Positions 51,313 to 59,954 are shown, counted from the first letter of the stretch. The stretch is 64,000 nt of DNA from Paenibacillus sp. FSL R10-2734 (GCF_037963865.1 NZ_CP150170.1:6386001-6450000); one strand, 5' to 3'. Translations and numbers: made by a program. The notes: generated by a model not told the origin, from the letters alone.

Positions 51313-51840
51313 ATGTATATAGAAAATGGGAATTTAGTCATACGCAATGCAACAGCAAATGATGTCCCCCTTTTATGCAGTTGGTGGAACGATGGAAAGA
51401 TCATGGCACATGCCGGTTTTCCAAATGGCATCGGCTGCACAGAGCAAGATATATTGGAGAAGCTTCTGACCGACACGGAGCTTAATCGTCGCTTGATTCT
51501 GGACATTGATGGTGTTCCATCAGGAGAAATGAATTACAGAACGATTACCGACGGCACTGCAGAAATTGGCATTAAAATCTGTGATTTTAATGAACAGGAT
51601 AAAGGCCTTGGAACTCTATTTTTAACTATGTTGATTAACTTTTTATTTGTGAATATGGGCTATCGCACAATCGTTCTCGATACCAATGCCAAGAATACAA
51701 GAGCTCAGCATGTATATGAGAACGTTGGCTTCCGAAAAGTTGCCCTTCATTTGAATTCGTGGAGAAATCAACTCGGGGAATGGCAATCTTCTATTGATTA
51801 TGAATTAACAAGAGAAGAGTTTCGTGAGTTTTGTAATTAA
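51313..51840 (+). CDS. GNAT acetyltransferase (RimJ/RimL or antibiotic-resistance-like)
   Basis: A 175-residue acetyltransferase. N-terminal LVIRNATANDVPLLCSWWNDGKIMAHAGFPNG is typical of the RimJ/RimL group. The acetyl-CoA region reads ICDFNEQDKGLGTLFLTMLINFLF, and TIVLDTNAKNTRAQHVYENVGFRKVALH forms motif B. The DKGLG loop replaces the more usual R-G-x-G. The ATG at 51313 follows AGGAATTT; the frame is open further upstream to 51265. The acceptor is unknown. Confidence 0.82.
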   Translation: MYIENGNLVIRNATANDVPLLCSWWNDGKIMAHAGFPNGIGCTEQDILEKLLTDTELNRRLILDIDGVPSGEMNYRTITDGTAEIGIKICDFNEQDKGLGTLFLTMLINFLFVNMGYRTIVLDTNAKNTRAQHVYENVGFRKVALHLNSWRNQLGEWQSSIDYELTREEFREFCN

Positions 51841-51844
51841 AAAA

Positions 51845-51882
51845 AAGAAGAAATGGAAGCTTCTCCATCTCTTCTTCTCCAC
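51845..51882. terminator. Bidirectional terminator
   Basis: Imperfect stem GAAGAAATGGA/TCCATCTCTTC between convergent genes, with an eight-T run on the reverse-strand product and a U-poor forward side. Confidence 0.7.
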
Positions 51883-51894
51883 ACTATACGAACT

Positions 51895-52617
51895 TTAAAT
51901 ATTGCAAGATCCATCCGCGCAGCCATCATCCGTGGATACCTCGGATTTTCCATTGCCAACCACCTGTAGCGTTGGTCCTGTTTGCTCCTCCGCCCACACG
52001 GTATCCAATACCTCTGTAAATACAGGGCCTGGCTGTGCACCGGATAAAGCATATTTATTGTTGAACACGAAGAATGGCACACCAGTAATATTAAGACGGC
52101 TTCCTTCTTCGATATCTCCATTCACTTCAGCTGTGTATGCATCCGTCTCCAGCATTGCCGCAGCTTCTGCCTGATCCAGCCCTACCTCAGCAGCAAGGGT
52201 AGCGAGCACACTGCGGTCTCCAAGATTCAATGAATCCGTAAAGTAGGCGCGTAGCAGACGTTCGGACATTTCTGCCCCTTTTCCTTTTGAGCTTGCAAAG
52301 TGACTCAGGCGGTGACTGTCGAAAGTATTCGTATGCTTCACTGTATCAAAAACGAAATCCAATCCCACATCCTGCGCTTGCTCAGCTAACTGAGCATTCA
52401 TTGCTTTTGCTTTTTCGATAGACATGCCGTATTTGGAAGCCAATAGCTCATGAATATTCTTATCTGTACTCACCTCTGCATTTGGATCCAGTTGAAAGCT
52501 ACGGAATACCACCTCTACTTGATCTCTGTTCGGGAATTGACTCAGTGCATTCTCCAGACGTCTTTTACCAATGTAACAAAATGGGCATGCATAATCGGAC
52601 CAAATATCTATTCTCAT
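51895..52617 (-). CDS. DsbA-family protein (FrnE type)
   Basis: Cytosolic thioredoxin-like oxidoreductase of 240 residues. The active site is C-P-F-C at residues 11-14 (SDYACPFCYIGKRRLE). The middle helical insert (about 60-165) and cis-Pro segment VPFFVFNN are typical of FrnE. The protein ends in a second cysteine pair, DDGCADGSCN, which could bind a metal or form a disulfide; this tail is unusual. AGGAGG lies before the ATG. It is monocistronic. The role, such as oxidative stress, is inferred from the family. Confidence 0.88.
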   Translation of the reverse strand: MRIDIWSDYACPFCYIGKRRLENALSQFPNRDQVEVVFRSFQLDPNAEVSTDKNIHELLASKYGMSIEKAKAMNAQLAEQAQDVGLDFVFDTVKHTNTFDSHRLSHFASSKGKGAEMSERLLRAYFTDSLNLGDRSVLATLAAEVGLDQAEAAAMLETDAYTAEVNGDIEEGSRLNITGVPFFVFNNKYALSGAQPGPVFTEVLDTVWAEEQTGPTLQVVGNGKSEVSTDDGCADGSCNI

Positions 52618-52814
52618 GAAAAAACCTCCTAATATTATCGCTAAATTTGTAACTGCTGAATAAGACTAATAACTAAATATTCTTCACTTACTATTATATA
52701 GTTAAAAACCGAAAAATACAAACTTAACTTTTATTTAAAACAATCTCATTAGTCATGAACCCCAACTAAAAGTATACGAAAGTGGTATATACGCTCTTCT
52801 TCAGGACAGATAGA

Positions 52815-52874
52815 ATGAAGGTAACCATTTTGCCGGAAGACTACATTCAGATTAGCGGACGCAAGAAGTCCTGA
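52815..52874 (+). other. Nineteen-codon ORF before the glycosyltransferase
   Basis: ATG at 52815 opens MKVTILPEDYIQISGRKKS and stops 15 bp before the glycosyltransferase start. Only a weak AGGACAG lies upstream. It could be a short leader peptide or a relic of an N-terminal fragment. Not claimed as a real gene. Confidence 0.2.
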
Positions 52875-52889
52875 AGGGAGTTTCAAGAT

Positions 52890-53822
52890 ATGTATGATAT
52901 ATCTATAGTGATTCCTACCCGTAACCGAGTCGACGACCTTACGGTGTGCATAGAGTCCATTGGCAAGCAGACACAGCTTGAGGATATCTCCATCGAGTTA
53001 TGGATTGTAGACGACGGTGAGATTCCTGAGGACAAATTAGCCTATTATCGTAAAATACTGACCGGATTACCGCATGCTGAGCTTCATTATCATCGCAAAA
53101 CTAAGCCTGGCCTCTGGCTTTCCCGTTACGAAGCGCTAGGACTGATCCATGCAGAAATTGTGCTCAACCTAGATGACGATGCAGAATTAGATGACTCCTT
53201 ATATATTCGACGACTGTTAGATACTTATGCAGCCGATGATTCCATTGTTGGTGTAGGTGGTGTAGCCAAAGGCATACATAGTAGCATGCCAAGCAGGCTG
53301 TTCGGTATGTTAACCGGACAAATGTCCGGATCACCCGGCAGATTGTCAGCAAGTATGTTTGCAGGTTCGCAATTCCTATGGGGAGAGAAAAAGCATGTAT
53401 TTGAAACGGATTTTTTTCATGGGTGTAATATGTCCTTTCGGCGCTCAGCACTGCGTGATATAAAGCCTTATCCATGGATGACAAGCTATTCCATAGCCGA
53501 GGATATTTATTTATCCCATTTGGCCAGCCGCTATGGCAAGCTTGTGATTAACCCAGCCATGAAGATCATCCATCATGAGTCGCCAGGCTCTCGGGATAAA
53601 GCGGGTGTTGTTGCACGGGCTACTGCCATCAATCACTACTATCTGCTCAACTTGCGTAAAGCCCCTTTTATGAATTATGCTGCCTTGATCTGGACACTGT
53701 CTTGTCTGACGGCTAAAGCAACTCTAAAGCGGAATTTCAAAGCTGTTAGTGGATATGCTAAAGGCATCCTCTTCGTACTAAATCCTCGCAAGAACAAATA
53801 CAGTGAGTATATGCTCGATTAA
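52890..53822 (+). CDS. Glycosyltransferase, family 2
   Basis: A 310-residue GT-A enzyme. ISIVIPTRNRVDDLTVCIESI is the nucleotide-sugar fold start; VLNLDDDAELDDS contains the DxD metal motif near residues 93-96; and FFHGCNMSFRRSALRDI and YSIAEDIYLSHLASRYG follow. No membrane helix is clear except a weak one near 250-270. Target polymer unknown; a surface polysaccharide is usual for such enzymes. A GGGAG ribosome site precedes the ATG. It is not near a polysaccharide cluster here. Confidence 0.85.
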   Translation: MYDISIVIPTRNRVDDLTVCIESIGKQTQLEDISIELWIVDDGEIPEDKLAYYRKILTGLPHAELHYHRKTKPGLWLSRYEALGLIHAEIVLNLDDDAELDDSLYIRRLLDTYAADDSIVGVGGVAKGIHSSMPSRLFGMLTGQMSGSPGRLSASMFAGSQFLWGEKKHVFETDFFHGCNMSFRRSALRDIKPYPWMTSYSIAEDIYLSHLASRYGKLVINPAMKIIHHESPGSRDKAGVVARATAINHYYLLNLRKAPFMNYAALIWTLSCLTAKATLKRNFKAVSGYAKGILFVLNPRKNKYSEYMLD

Positions 53823-53853
53823 GTAAAGGCGTATATTTCTAAAAGCTCAGCGC

Positions 53854-53882
53854 AGCTCCGAGTCAAGATACGGGGCTTTTTG
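53854..53882 (+). terminator. Terminator after the glycosyltransferase
   Basis: Stem AGCTCCG/CGGGGCT (one G-T) with a 10-nt loop and five T. Confidence 0.7.
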
Positions 53883-53998
53883 GGCTATGCTGACTGACTT
53901 ATCCCTAATATGTCATGAATTTAATTTCCATCAACTTCTTATCTGGGGTATTATAAGTAATGATGTGGTTTAGAAACTAATTTTATGGATGGTGGAAT

Positions 53999-55105
53999 AT
54001 GTTCAAGAACAAAAAAACGACGCTGATCCTCGTTGTAATCGTCATCATCGTCATAGCTGTCGGCGCTTGGCTAATTATTAAAAATAAGGACGATAAGGTA
54101 TCGGAAACTACGGGGAGCGCAGCAACATCCGGAAAAGGAGAGGAAAAGTCTCTCTCACAAACATTTTATATTTATGACACTGTCGTGAATATTAAAGTTT
54201 TCGGAGAAACCGTAGCACAGAAAAATATGGATGATATCCAGCACATGCTGGAGCGAATGGATATGGAGCTTAGCCGTACCAAAGAAGGCGGCGAGGTTTA
54301 TGCTGTCAACCAAGCAGCAGGGAAAGAAGCGGTTGTCGTTTCTGACGAGACCCTCGATGTGATTAAACAATCCCTTCAATATGCGGAGGAAATGGACGGG
54401 CTATTTGATCCCACAATCGGTCCGCTAATCGATCTTTGGAATATCGGTAGTGGTGGAGATAAAGTCCCTCCCCAAGCTGATATTGATAAAGCGAAGAGCC
54501 TAACCAATTACAAGGACGTTGTAATTGATGAAACTGCGAAGACTGTAAAGCTGATGAAGGAAAATATGGTGCTGGATTTAGGCGGTATCGGTAAAGGTTA
54601 TGCTGCTGATCGTATCGCTGATTATTTAAAAGAGCAAGGTCTAGACAGCGCTATGATTAACCTCGGCGGCAGCAGTATCATTGCACTCGGTAAGAAGCCA
54701 AACGGAAGTGACTGGAATATCGGATTGCAGGATCCAGATCAGAGCCGTGGCACACAGCTAGGAACGATAAAAATCGCAGATGAGGTCATCGATGCTTCTG
54801 GTGTTTACGAACGGTATTTTATGCAGGACAATGTTCGTTACCATCATATCATTGATCCGCGCACAGGATATCCTTCACAGAATGGACTAAAAAGTCTTAC
54901 CATAATGAGCCCGAATGCAACAATTGCGGACGCCTTGTCTACTGGGGTATTTCTGATGGGAAAAGAAGATGGCATGAAATATCTCGAATCGTTACCTGAA
55001 GAAGTTGAAGCTTTCTTTATCACCGATGACAACAAAATCTATGCCACAGCAGGCATTAAAGAAAGAATGAATCTGACGGACCCAACGTACAGCTTCGCAG
55101 AGTAA
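53999..55105 (+). CDS. apbE: Membrane-anchored FAD:protein FMN transferase
   Basis: Attaches FMN covalently to a Thr or Ser of target flavoproteins. The 368-residue protein has an N-terminal membrane anchor (about residues 8-27: LILVVIVIIVIAVGAWLII), a Ser/Gly/Thr/Lys linker, and the ApbE domain. Motifs: YIYDTVVNIKVFG, SRTKEGGEVYAVNQAAG, MDGLFDPTIGPLIDLWNIG, VLDLGGIGKGYAADRI, MINLGGSSI and the magnesium-site HHIIDPRTGYP. The catalytic domain would face outward. No target flavoprotein (NqrC/RnfG or FMN-bind) is nearby. It is a single gene between two terminators. Confidence 0.93.
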   Translation: MFKNKKTTLILVVIVIIVIAVGAWLIIKNKDDKVSETTGSAATSGKGEEKSLSQTFYIYDTVVNIKVFGETVAQKNMDDIQHMLERMDMELSRTKEGGEVYAVNQAAGKEAVVVSDETLDVIKQSLQYAEEMDGLFDPTIGPLIDLWNIGSGGDKVPPQADIDKAKSLTNYKDVVIDETAKTVKLMKENMVLDLGGIGKGYAADRIADYLKEQGLDSAMINLGGSSIIALGKKPNGSDWNIGLQDPDQSRGTQLGTIKIADEVIDASGVYERYFMQDNVRYHHIIDPRTGYPSQNGLKSLTIMSPNATIADALSTGVFLMGKEDGMKYLESLPEEVEAFFITDDNKIYATAGIKERMNLTDPTYSFAE

Positions 55106-55108
55106 ACG

Positions 55109-55163
55109 AAAAAAGCTTGCCCCATTGAGCCGAAGTTGGCTTTCTAGGGAGCGAGCTTTTTTT
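55109..55163 (+). terminator. Terminator after apbE
   Basis: Outer stem AAAAAAGCT/AGCTTTTTT and inner GAGCC/GGCTT pairs, ending in a seven-T run. Confidence 0.82.
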
Positions 55164-55289
55164 GATGGACACAGGTAGTGGGCTTCGTGGCCGGCCTTTC
55201 CCAAACATGCGAAGTAGAAAAAACTATGCTTTAATTGAGATGGACCCTAAAATCGGAACCATCTACCTTTAAACTAAGGAGCGAGATTC

Positions 55290-56141
55290 ATGAACGTTGT
55301 GAAACCCCTACCCTCCATAGCGGCGGGTTATCGTCATACCGCCCTGCTTAAATCAGACGGCACGGTGACGGCTGTCGGTGATAATAAATATGGCCAATGC
55401 GAGGTAAGTGGCTGGCGTGATATTGTGGCGATTGCGGCGGGTAATGCTCATACGGGTAATGCTCATACCATCGGCCTTAAATCGGATGGCACGGTGGTTG
55501 CTGTGGGTTGGAATAAGTATGACCAATGCGAGGTAAGCGGCTGGGCCGATATTGTGGCGGTTGCAGCGGGTTGGCGTCGTACCGCCCTACTTAAATCAGA
55601 TGGTACGGTGGTTGCTGTAGGTCGAAATAATGAAGGCCAATGCAATGTAAGTGAGTGGTGTGATATGGTGGCGATAGCAGCGGGTGACTGGCATACGGTA
55701 GGTCTTAAATCGGACGGCACGGTGGTTACTGTGGGTAATAATCGGTATGGTCAACGCAATGTAAGTGGCTGGCGCGACATAGTGGCGGTAGCGGCGGGTT
55801 ACCTACATACCATCGGTCTTAAATCGGACGGCACGGTGGTTGCTACGGGTCGAAATCATGAAGGCCAATGCAATGTGAGTGACTGGCACGGTATTGTGGA
55901 AATAGCAGCAGGTAGTCATCATACTATCGGTCTTAAATCGGATGGTACGGTGGTTGCTGTCGGTTGGAATAAGTACGGCGAATGCAATATAAGTGGATGG
56001 TGCGATATTATGGCGGTTGCAGCGGGCTGCACTCATACCGCCCTGCTTAAATCGGACGGCACAGTGGTTGCTGTCGGTAATAATGAACATGGTCAATGCG
56101 ATGTAAGCGGATGGCGTGATATCCAACTACCCGGAAATTAA
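55290..56141 (+). CDS. RCC1-like seven-repeat beta-propeller protein
   Basis: A 283-residue cytosolic protein made almost only of seven repeats of about 38 residues. The repeat reads A-A-G-x-x-H-T-x-G/A-L-K-S-D-G-T-V-V-A-V-G-x-N-x-x-G-Q-C-x-V-S-G-W-x-D-I. Seven blades are enough to close an RCC1-type propeller. There is no signal peptide or other domain. Repeat two carries an extra five residues (GNAHT twice) from a 15-bp duplication. AAGGAG precedes the ATG. RCC1-like repeats in bacteria usually serve in binding or surface proteins; no ligand or function is evident. Neighbouring genes do not help. Confidence 0.9.
   Translation: MNVVKPLPSIAAGYRHTALLKSDGTVTAVGDNKYGQCEVSGWRDIVAIAAGNAHTGNAHTIGLKSDGTVVAVGWNKYDQCEVSGWADIVAVAAGWRRTALLKSDGTVVAVGRNNEGQCNVSEWCDMVAIAAGDWHTVGLKSDGTVVTVGNNRYGQRNVSGWRDIVAVAAGYLHTIGLKSDGTVVATGRNHEGQCNVSDWHGIVEIAAGSHHTIGLKSDGTVVAVGWNKYGECNISGWCDIMAVAAGCTHTALLKSDGTVVAVGNNEHGQCDVSGWRDIQLPGN
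55300..56130 (+). repeat. Seven coding tandem repeats of about 114 bp
   Basis: Near-identical DNA units such as CTTAAATCGGACGGCACGGT recur at about 114-bp spacing. Repeat two carries an added 15-bp direct duplication (GGTAATGCTCATACG, 55440-55454 and 55455-55469). High DNA identity between blades suggests recent expansion or gene conversion. Confidence 0.9.
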
Positions 56142-56170
56142 TTATCAAAATTATTAAGACATATAATAAT

Positions 56171-56207
56171 AAAAGCCATGCGCCGATTTCTCACGCATGG
56201 CTTATGT
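56171..56207. terminator. Bidirectional terminator
   Basis: Perfect 10-bp stem AAGCCATGCG/CGCATGGCTT with an 11-nt loop between the convergent RCC1-like and HAD genes. Confidence 0.75.
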
Positions 56208-56220
56208 TTAGAATTTCTTC

Positions 56221-56931
56221 TCACAGAAGAGGAAGTTCGCCAAATTCCTTATAATTAGTGAAAATATAACTAGGCTTATGATCTGTAGCCGGTTGTCTGC
56301 CTCTCGGATTGTACCAACAAACCTTCCATCCAGCCGCAAGTGCTCCGACCACATCGTTAGCCCAAGTATCCCCTATATAAAGCGAGTTGTCCGCCGAAGT
56401 ACCTGTCTTTTGGTTTACGTGTATGAATATTTCAGGGTCCGGTTTGGCAATACCTACAGCATCAGAAATAAAGATCATGTCCTCAGGAATAATCTGATCT
56501 AAGCCTAGTCCACGAATCTTACTCATCTGATGATCCTTCGGTCCATTCGTAATAATACCAACTTTATGTCCGTCCACAATGAACCGTTCAAGATGCTCAC
56601 GTACGCCATCAATCATGTTAATTGAATACTGCCGTCCAATGTATGCTGCTTGTACCGCCGTGGCTTGATCACGATCAATATGCAAACCATACTCTGCAAA
56701 AGCAAGCTCCAGACGGCGCACTCTCGTCTCCTCAAGCGGAATCTCACCGCGTAAATACATCGGCCATAACACATCACTATGATGCCTTACTTTATAGAAT
56801 AATTCCGCAAAATCCAGATCACTCTCGTCTGGGCTGAGCACTTCCCGTACTGCTTCTTGAAACGGGGCCAGATGATCATACAACGTGTCATCAAGGTCAA
56901 AAAAGATTGCCAACTTATTACTTGTTTCCAC
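56221..56931 (-). CDS. HAD-family phosphatase (YjjG-like nucleotidase type)
   Basis: A 236-residue haloacid-dehalogenase-type hydrolase. Motif I is FFDLDDTLYDH (nucleophile Asp), motif II GIITNGPKDHQ, motif III Lys in FISDAVGIAKPDPEIF, motif IV YIGDTWANDVVGALAAGWKVCW. A helical cap lies between motifs I and II. The pattern fits pyrimidine 5'-nucleotidase (YjjG/YfnB)-like enzymes. An acetyltransferase gene lies 36 bp upstream in the same direction, followed further upstream by a phosphodiesterase gene. Confidence 0.88.
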   Translation of the reverse strand: METSNKLAIFFDLDDTLYDHLAPFQEAVREVLSPDESDLDFAELFYKVRHHSDVLWPMYLRGEIPLEETRVRRLELAFAEYGLHIDRDQATAVQAAYIGRQYSINMIDGVREHLERFIVDGHKVGIITNGPKDHQMSKIRGLGLDQIIPEDMIFISDAVGIAKPDPEIFIHVNQKTGTSADNSLYIGDTWANDVVGALAAGWKVCWYNPRGRQPATDHKPSYIFTNYKEFGELPLL

Positions 56932-56967
56932 TTTAACGCCCCTTACTCGTCTTTCTCACTAGCTAGC

Positions 56968-57432
56968 CTAGAAAAAAAGGTTATAGGTGTAAAATTCATC
57001 ATCCTGAATATAGCCGTGCGCTTTATATAAACGCTGCGCGCCCACATTCTCCGTCATCGTTGTCAGGGACAAGCCCTTAGTATTCGTAGAAATTGCATAC
57101 TCTCGAGCACTTTCCAGCAACATCGCACCTAGCCCATGCCCTCGGAGCTTTGCAGTAACGAACAAATCATTCAGTATCCAGAGGCGCTGCATTGATATCG
57201 ATGAAAAAGAAGGATACAGCTGTATGAAGCCCCACGCGCGTTTCTCATCGCCTTCCCCCTCAACTACCATAAAGATTACAGATTCATTCAGCTTTAGTCT
57301 GTCGGCTAAGAAGGTGCGTGCTCCTTCCCGATTAGAGGCTGCTCCATAAAATACTCGATATTCATCAAATAATGGGATTAGCCGTTCTAAATCATCTAAA
57401 ACCACTCGTTCAATACGATATTTGTTCATCAT
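56968..57432 (-). CDS. GNAT family N-acetyltransferase
   Basis: A 154-residue acetyltransferase. DLFVTAKLRGHGLGAMLLESAREYAI carries the R-G-x-G-x-G/A loop, and LTTMTENVGAQRLYKAHGYIQDDEFYTYNLFF is a common ending in this group. Two adjacent ATG codons (57432, 57429) follow GGAAGTGAG. Likely co-transcribed with the HAD gene after it. The acceptor is unknown. Confidence 0.84.
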   Translation of the reverse strand: MMNKYRIERVVLDDLERLIPLFDEYRVFYGAASNREGARTFLADRLKLNESVIFMVVEGEGDEKRAWGFIQLYPSFSSISMQRLWILNDLFVTAKLRGHGLGAMLLESAREYAISTNTKGLSLTTMTENVGAQRLYKAHGYIQDDEFYTYNLFF

Positions 57433-57531
57433 CAGCGCTCACTTCCCGGCTTCGGCCGTTTTAACATCATTGTAAATGTTAACCGAACCGTACACCATGC
57501 AGAGAACACCGAATGATTTGGACAATTGTTC

Positions 57532-58038
57532 TTATTCCTTTGACTCGTAGAACACATGCCGGGCACTAACCTTACCCTCTTCGATATCCAGAATTCCGAA
57601 AGAATACAATTTCTCACGCCGCTTATCTGTAGGAGAACCTGGATTAAAGAGCAGGATACCATTCTCTTCTCTTAGCAAGGGTTGATGTGAATGACCAAAG
57701 AGAATACAATCCACCTCATCATTCGCAAAAGCAAGCAGGGCATTTCCGTCCGTTCCTTTGCGGGAATGTGGCGTATGTCCATGTACCATACCGATCCGGA
57801 TTCCCTCAAGGGTAATAATCTTGCGCTCTCCGAAACGCTCTATGATCTCATCACCGTCATTATTTCCGGCAATCCCCTCTACCGGTGCTAATTGTGCCAG
57901 CATATCATAGATTCCCATACTCACCCAATCACCGAGATGCAAGATGATGTCCACATTTTGGAATTCTGTAATAAGCGCCTTTGGCAGAGACTTAGCCATT
58001 CTTGACATATGTGTATCAGATACGACTCCTACTTTCAT
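57532..58038 (-). CDS. Metallophosphoesterase, YfcE/MJ0936 type
   Basis: A 168-residue di-metal phosphodiesterase. Metal-binding motifs are complete: VVSDTHMS (Asp, His), LHLGDWVS, GIAGNNDGDE (GNND), MVHGHTPHS and LFGHSHQPLLR. FNPGSPTDKRRE is a family segment. Such enzymes cleave cyclic or bis phosphodiesters; the natural substrate is unknown. AGGAGC lies before the ATG at 58038. It is the first of three genes in one direction. Confidence 0.9.
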   Translation of the reverse strand: MKVGVVSDTHMSRMAKSLPKALITEFQNVDIILHLGDWVSMGIYDMLAQLAPVEGIAGNNDGDEIIERFGERKIITLEGIRIGMVHGHTPHSRKGTDGNALLAFANDEVDCILFGHSHQPLLREENGILLFNPGSPTDKRREKLYSFGILDIEEGKVSARHVFYESKE

Positions 58039-58164
58039 AAATCTCAGCTCCTAATCTATCATACTCAACTTTTGTTATCGCACACATCCATAAATCTAAT
58101 ATTCAAATAATTGTACGATTTGCTTAAGCGAGAAGCAAGTTCTGTGACTTCTTTCACTCCCTTA

Positions 58165-59364
58165 CTAGTTCTCTCGATCCCGCCAACTCCATAGTCTTAC
58201 TTCCCCCACATGCATGTTGCTGACCCATTCCTCGTCCTTCAGCTTAAGTAGTTCTTTAACCGGACCCGTTACGACAGCTCCATATAGCTTAACTCCATTC
58301 TTCTCCAGATAACTTATAGAATCATCCAGATCAATAAATGGAATTACTTTGTTGGCGATAGATTTATACTCCTGCATCAAGTGTAGTGTTTTGAGGAAGT
58401 TCGCATTACGCAGTTCACCATCCCCATATGACTCAACAGATGGAGAAATACTCGAACGACTAGTCACACTTCCAAACCAACCCCACTTTTCCTTCGATTC
58501 CTGCGTCACCTTCATATCATCAGCATGCCAGATTGGCATATATGGAAATCCTAATGGATCATTTATTACTGGATCTCGTGTCCGCGGACCCGTATCTGCC
58601 GCAAACCACAAAGGCTGAAGATTCTTAGGTTCAAACTTCTTCAACAGCTCATCTGTCGTAAACAATTGGTCAAAAGATAAGTACGCTTCCGCTACCGTCC
58701 CTTCGGGGAGCTTCTCTAATCTCTCCCACTCACTGCTATCATCCATACTGTTTGCCGCAGACTGCTTCCCCTGTGGATACAGAAAGTAATAACCAACACC
58801 TCTACTTTCATCCGCCCAGGAATAGTTGTAGAGCCTAGCCCATCCAAATAGAAGCTTCATTGAATAATCTCCAACAGTAATTTGTTCATCTCCCACTTGC
58901 CTCATTATCTTACTTTTCAGATTCATACTAAAAAAAGGACCGGCATCACTACTCAAATGTACAATCGTATTCGGCTGTGATACTGCAATTGCGGAAGAAA
59001 CAACATCACTGTAAGTCTCTCCTCTTTCTCCAGTGCCATAAAATATCGCGGTGATGATACTGCTGATAATCAAGAACATCAAACACGCAGAGATTACCGT
59101 TAAAGTATTCGATATCCGAGCTCTCCATTTACCGCGGCGGATGATCTTTTTTTCTTTATCAGGTCTGTTTCGCTTACTCTTTCCGAATTTTATATTCTTC
59201 TCCTCAACTGAAGCCGGCTTTTCTTCACCCATAAGTTCATCCAGATAAGCTTGGTAAGCCTCCATTTTCTCTAACTCGTGCTCCACTTCATCCCTATCCT
59301 CATCAGCAAGCGTGCCTTCTCCGTATCTTCTTAATTTCTCCTTGAACTCTTCACTCATGTTCAT
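58165..59364 (-). CDS. Anti-sigma factor (sigma factor regulator N/C domains)
   Basis: A 400-residue single-pass membrane protein, translated from an ATG overlapping the sigma gene's stop. Residues about 1-60 are the acidic, helical sigma-binding end (EEFKEKLRRYGEGTLADEDRDEVEHEL). One membrane span is at about 88-112 (ISNTLTVISACLMFLIISSIITAIFYG). The large outer part (about 115-400) has the sigma regulator N- and C-terminal domain pattern: GDYSMKLLFGWARLYNYSWADESRGVGYYFLYP and VPEGTVAEAYLSFDQLFTTDEL-like segments. The architecture matches the anti-SigM-like regulators of Bacillales. The start is either 59364 or 59358; GGAGG precedes both. Confidence 0.88.
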   Translation of the reverse strand: MNMSEEFKEKLRRYGEGTLADEDRDEVEHELEKMEAYQAYLDELMGEEKPASVEEKNIKFGKSKRNRPDKEKKIIRRGKWRARISNTLTVISACLMFLIISSIITAIFYGTGERGETYSDVVSSAIAVSQPNTIVHLSSDAGPFFSMNLKSKIMRQVGDEQITVGDYSMKLLFGWARLYNYSWADESRGVGYYFLYPQGKQSAANSMDDSSEWERLEKLPEGTVAEAYLSFDQLFTTDELLKKFEPKNLQPLWFAADTGPRTRDPVINDPLGFPYMPIWHADDMKVTQESKEKWGWFGSVTSRSSISPSVESYGDGELRNANFLKTLHLMQEYKSIANKVIPFIDLDDSISYLEKNGVKLYGAVVTGPVKELLKLKDEEWVSNMHVGEVRLWSWRDREN

Positions 59365-59854
59365 TTCCCCTCCGTTCTGCTTCACGCAGCTTCTGTCTGG
59401 CCCGAAAGATCAATATCTTATATTGGGACAAGCCCACATTCATAATGTCCGAAGCTTCCCGATAACTGAGTCCATGAAAATCATGAAGTAGCAGAGCATG
59501 CCTCTGATTGTCCGGTAGCTCACCTACAGCAACCCACATCTCTTCCCAGCGTTCCTGCCGAAGCAGCGTGCTTTCCGTGGTATCTGGATGAGCGAGCTGT
59601 ATAAAAAACTCCTCGCTCTGAACTGTGCTACGCCCTTCCTTCCGCTTATAATCTACGAAGGCATTGTAGGCGACACGGAACAGCCAAGGTTTAATCTTCT
59701 CGTCTTTACAGTCCTCCAAATATAAATAAGCACGGTAAAAGGTCTCCTGCATCAAGTCTTCCGCCGCGTGATGATCACCACAAAGGGAGCGCAAATAGCG
59801 GTAAATATCCATCACATACATCTGATATATTTCATCCAGTGAATTTCGCTTCAT
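59351..59854 (-). CDS. ECF sigma factor (SigM/SigX-like)
   Basis: A 167-residue extracytoplasmic-function sigma factor. Region 2: LDEIYQMYVMDIYRYLRSLCGD and AEDLMQETFYRAYLYL, then WLFRVAYNAFVDYKRKEG. Region 4: LPDNQRHALLLHDFHGLSYREASDIMNVGLSQYKILIFRARQKLRE. Length and sequence resemble SigM of Bacillus subtilis. The ATG at 59854 is preceded by AAGGGGGGAG; the ORF's start at 59890 has no such site. The upstream ECF-type promoter implies positive autoregulation. It overlaps the anti-sigma gene by 14 bp. Confidence 0.92.
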   Translation of the reverse strand: MKRNSLDEIYQMYVMDIYRYLRSLCGDHHAAEDLMQETFYRAYLYLEDCKDEKIKPWLFRVAYNAFVDYKRKEGRSTVQSEEFFIQLAHPDTTESTLLRQERWEEMWVAVGELPDNQRHALLLHDFHGLSYREASDIMNVGLSQYKILIFRARQKLREAERRGNEHE

Positions 59855-59875
59855 GCACTCCCCCCTTAAACTAAC

Positions 59876-59901
59876 CACGTATGCTAGCATAAAAAGTTAC
59901 A
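59876..59901 (-). promoter_or_regulatory. ECF-type (autoregulatory) promoter of the sigma operon
   Basis: Reverse-strand TGTAAC (59896-59901), followed by a T run, then CGTG (59876-59879). AAC and CGT are exactly 16 bases apart, the spacing of SigM/SigW-type promoters. It lies 22 bp before the ATG. Confidence 0.7.
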
Positions 59902-59954
59902 GTTAAATTTAGCATCTAGTATGACTATACCAGTAATTGTATTGAAGAAAATGA

